DNA of 5,719 bases, taken from assembly GCA_026398835.1 (NCBI GenBank), contig JAPLSD010000670.1, positions 1-5,719 of the forward strand, in the 5' to 3' direction. Made by a program: the position numbers and the translations under genes. Under the pieces are notes generated by a model. That model saw only the letters and a list, made by a program, of their open reading frames with translations. It was not told where the DNA came from and searched no databases. Every line of letters starts with the position of its first letter. The stretch's first letter is position 1. The stretch comes from Pseudomonas sp. (lineage in GTDB: Bacteria > Pseudomonadota > Gammaproteobacteria > Pseudomonadales > Pseudomonadaceae). This document shows positions 5,364 to 5,719 of the stretch, piece by piece.

Positions 5364-5719
5364 ATGCTGGATTCTCTACTCGTTCCTACCGCGATCGTTG
5401 CCTTGGCCGAAATCGGCGACAAGACGCAACTGCTTGCCCTGATTCTCGCCGCGCGCTTTCGCAAACCCTGGCCGATCATTGCCGGCATCGTTGCTGCAAC
5501 CCTGGCCAACCATGCGGCAGCGGGTGCGGTCGGTGCCTGGTTCGGCAGCTTCTTCTCGGACGCCACACTGCACTGGATCCTCGCCGCGAGCTTTACCGCG
5601 ACGGCATTGTGGACCCTGGTGCCGGACAAGATGGATGACGATGAAGCCAGTACCGCACGCAAATTCGGGCCATTCCTGACCACGCTAATCGCGTTCTTCC
5701 TCGCGGAAATCGGCGACAA
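5364..5719 (+). CDS. UPF0016/GDT1 (TMEM165-like) manganese transporter, N-terminal part
   Basis: 118 complete codons, open at the right window edge. It begins MLDSLLVPTAIVALAEIGDKTQ, and the family's hallmark E-x-G-D-(K/R)-(S/T) motif appears twice: EIGDKT at 16-21, and EIGD at 115-118, where the window ends. These acidic motifs line the cation path. Hydrophobic segments lie at about 4-15, 22-31, 37-60, 69-86 and 104-114, with an acidic cytosolic linker (DKMDDDEAST, 88-97) between the two repeat halves. Family length is about 190-200 aa, so roughly 60 % is present. The ATG has AGGA (5352-5355) 8 nt upstream. Family knowledge: bacterial members (for example MneA of Vibrio) export Mn2+; eukaryotic relatives move Mn2+, Ca2+ or H+. 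The yybP-ykoY riboswitch directly upstream makes Mn2+ export the best reading here: excess manganese should switch on the exporter. Confidence 0.93.
   Translation, partial: MLDSLLVPTAIVALAEIGDKTQLLALILAARFRKPWPIIAGIVAATLANHAAAGAVGAWFGSFFSDATLHWILAASFTATALWTLVPDKMDDDEASTARKFGPFLTTLIAFFLAEIGD

Noticed and set aside
5327..5719. A 130-codon minus-strand frame at the right end
   Set aside because: It is antisense to the GDT1-type transporter, which has both hallmark EIGD motifs and a ribosome site in the sense direction.

Overview
The window looks like chromosomal DNA from a fluorescent-group Pseudomonas. The G+C is about 60 % by eye, the codon use is GC-rich, and the proteins read like ordinary Pseudomonas core-genome products. 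From memory, not from a search, the order acyl-CoA ligase / LysE transporter / hprA / rsmC / GDT1-type transporter resembles a conserved locus in P. putida and relatives. I see no insertion sequence, phage gene, tRNA, rRNA or CRISPR array, and no sign of recent transfer.

Left part, minus strand (1-3012): the 5' end of a DUF1302 exported-protein gene runs off the left edge. Upstream of it lies a 336-bp non-coding gap with hairpins. Then come a complete AlkK-like medium-chain fatty acyl-CoA ligase (556-2238) and a LysE/RhtB-family exporter (2383-3012). The ligase and the DUF1302 gene face the same way and may both serve fatty-acid or ester use. A possible sigma-54 promoter lies between lysE and the ligase.

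Right part, plus strand (3105-5719): hprA (2-hydroxyacid / glycerate dehydrogenase) is divergent from lysE across a 92-bp gap. rsmC (16S rRNA m2G1207 methyltransferase) follows 33 bp later. A terminator-like hairpin with a T7 tract sits across the hprA stop codon, so hprA-to-rsmC readthrough may be attenuated.

The most interesting stretch is the 261-bp gap after rsmC. It carries a yybP-ykoY manganese riboswitch ahead of a UPF0016/GDT1 (TMEM165-like) transporter gene that is cut by the right edge. The sequence allows a full two-state model. Both strands of aptamer helix P1 have alternative partners downstream. The 5' strand can pair with the transporter's Shine-Dalgarno region, and a third helix can release that region. 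This predicts translation switched ON by manganese, as expected for an Mn exporter. A 22-bp near-perfect inverted repeat overlaps the likely riboswitch promoter and is unexplained; it may add a protein-based layer of control.
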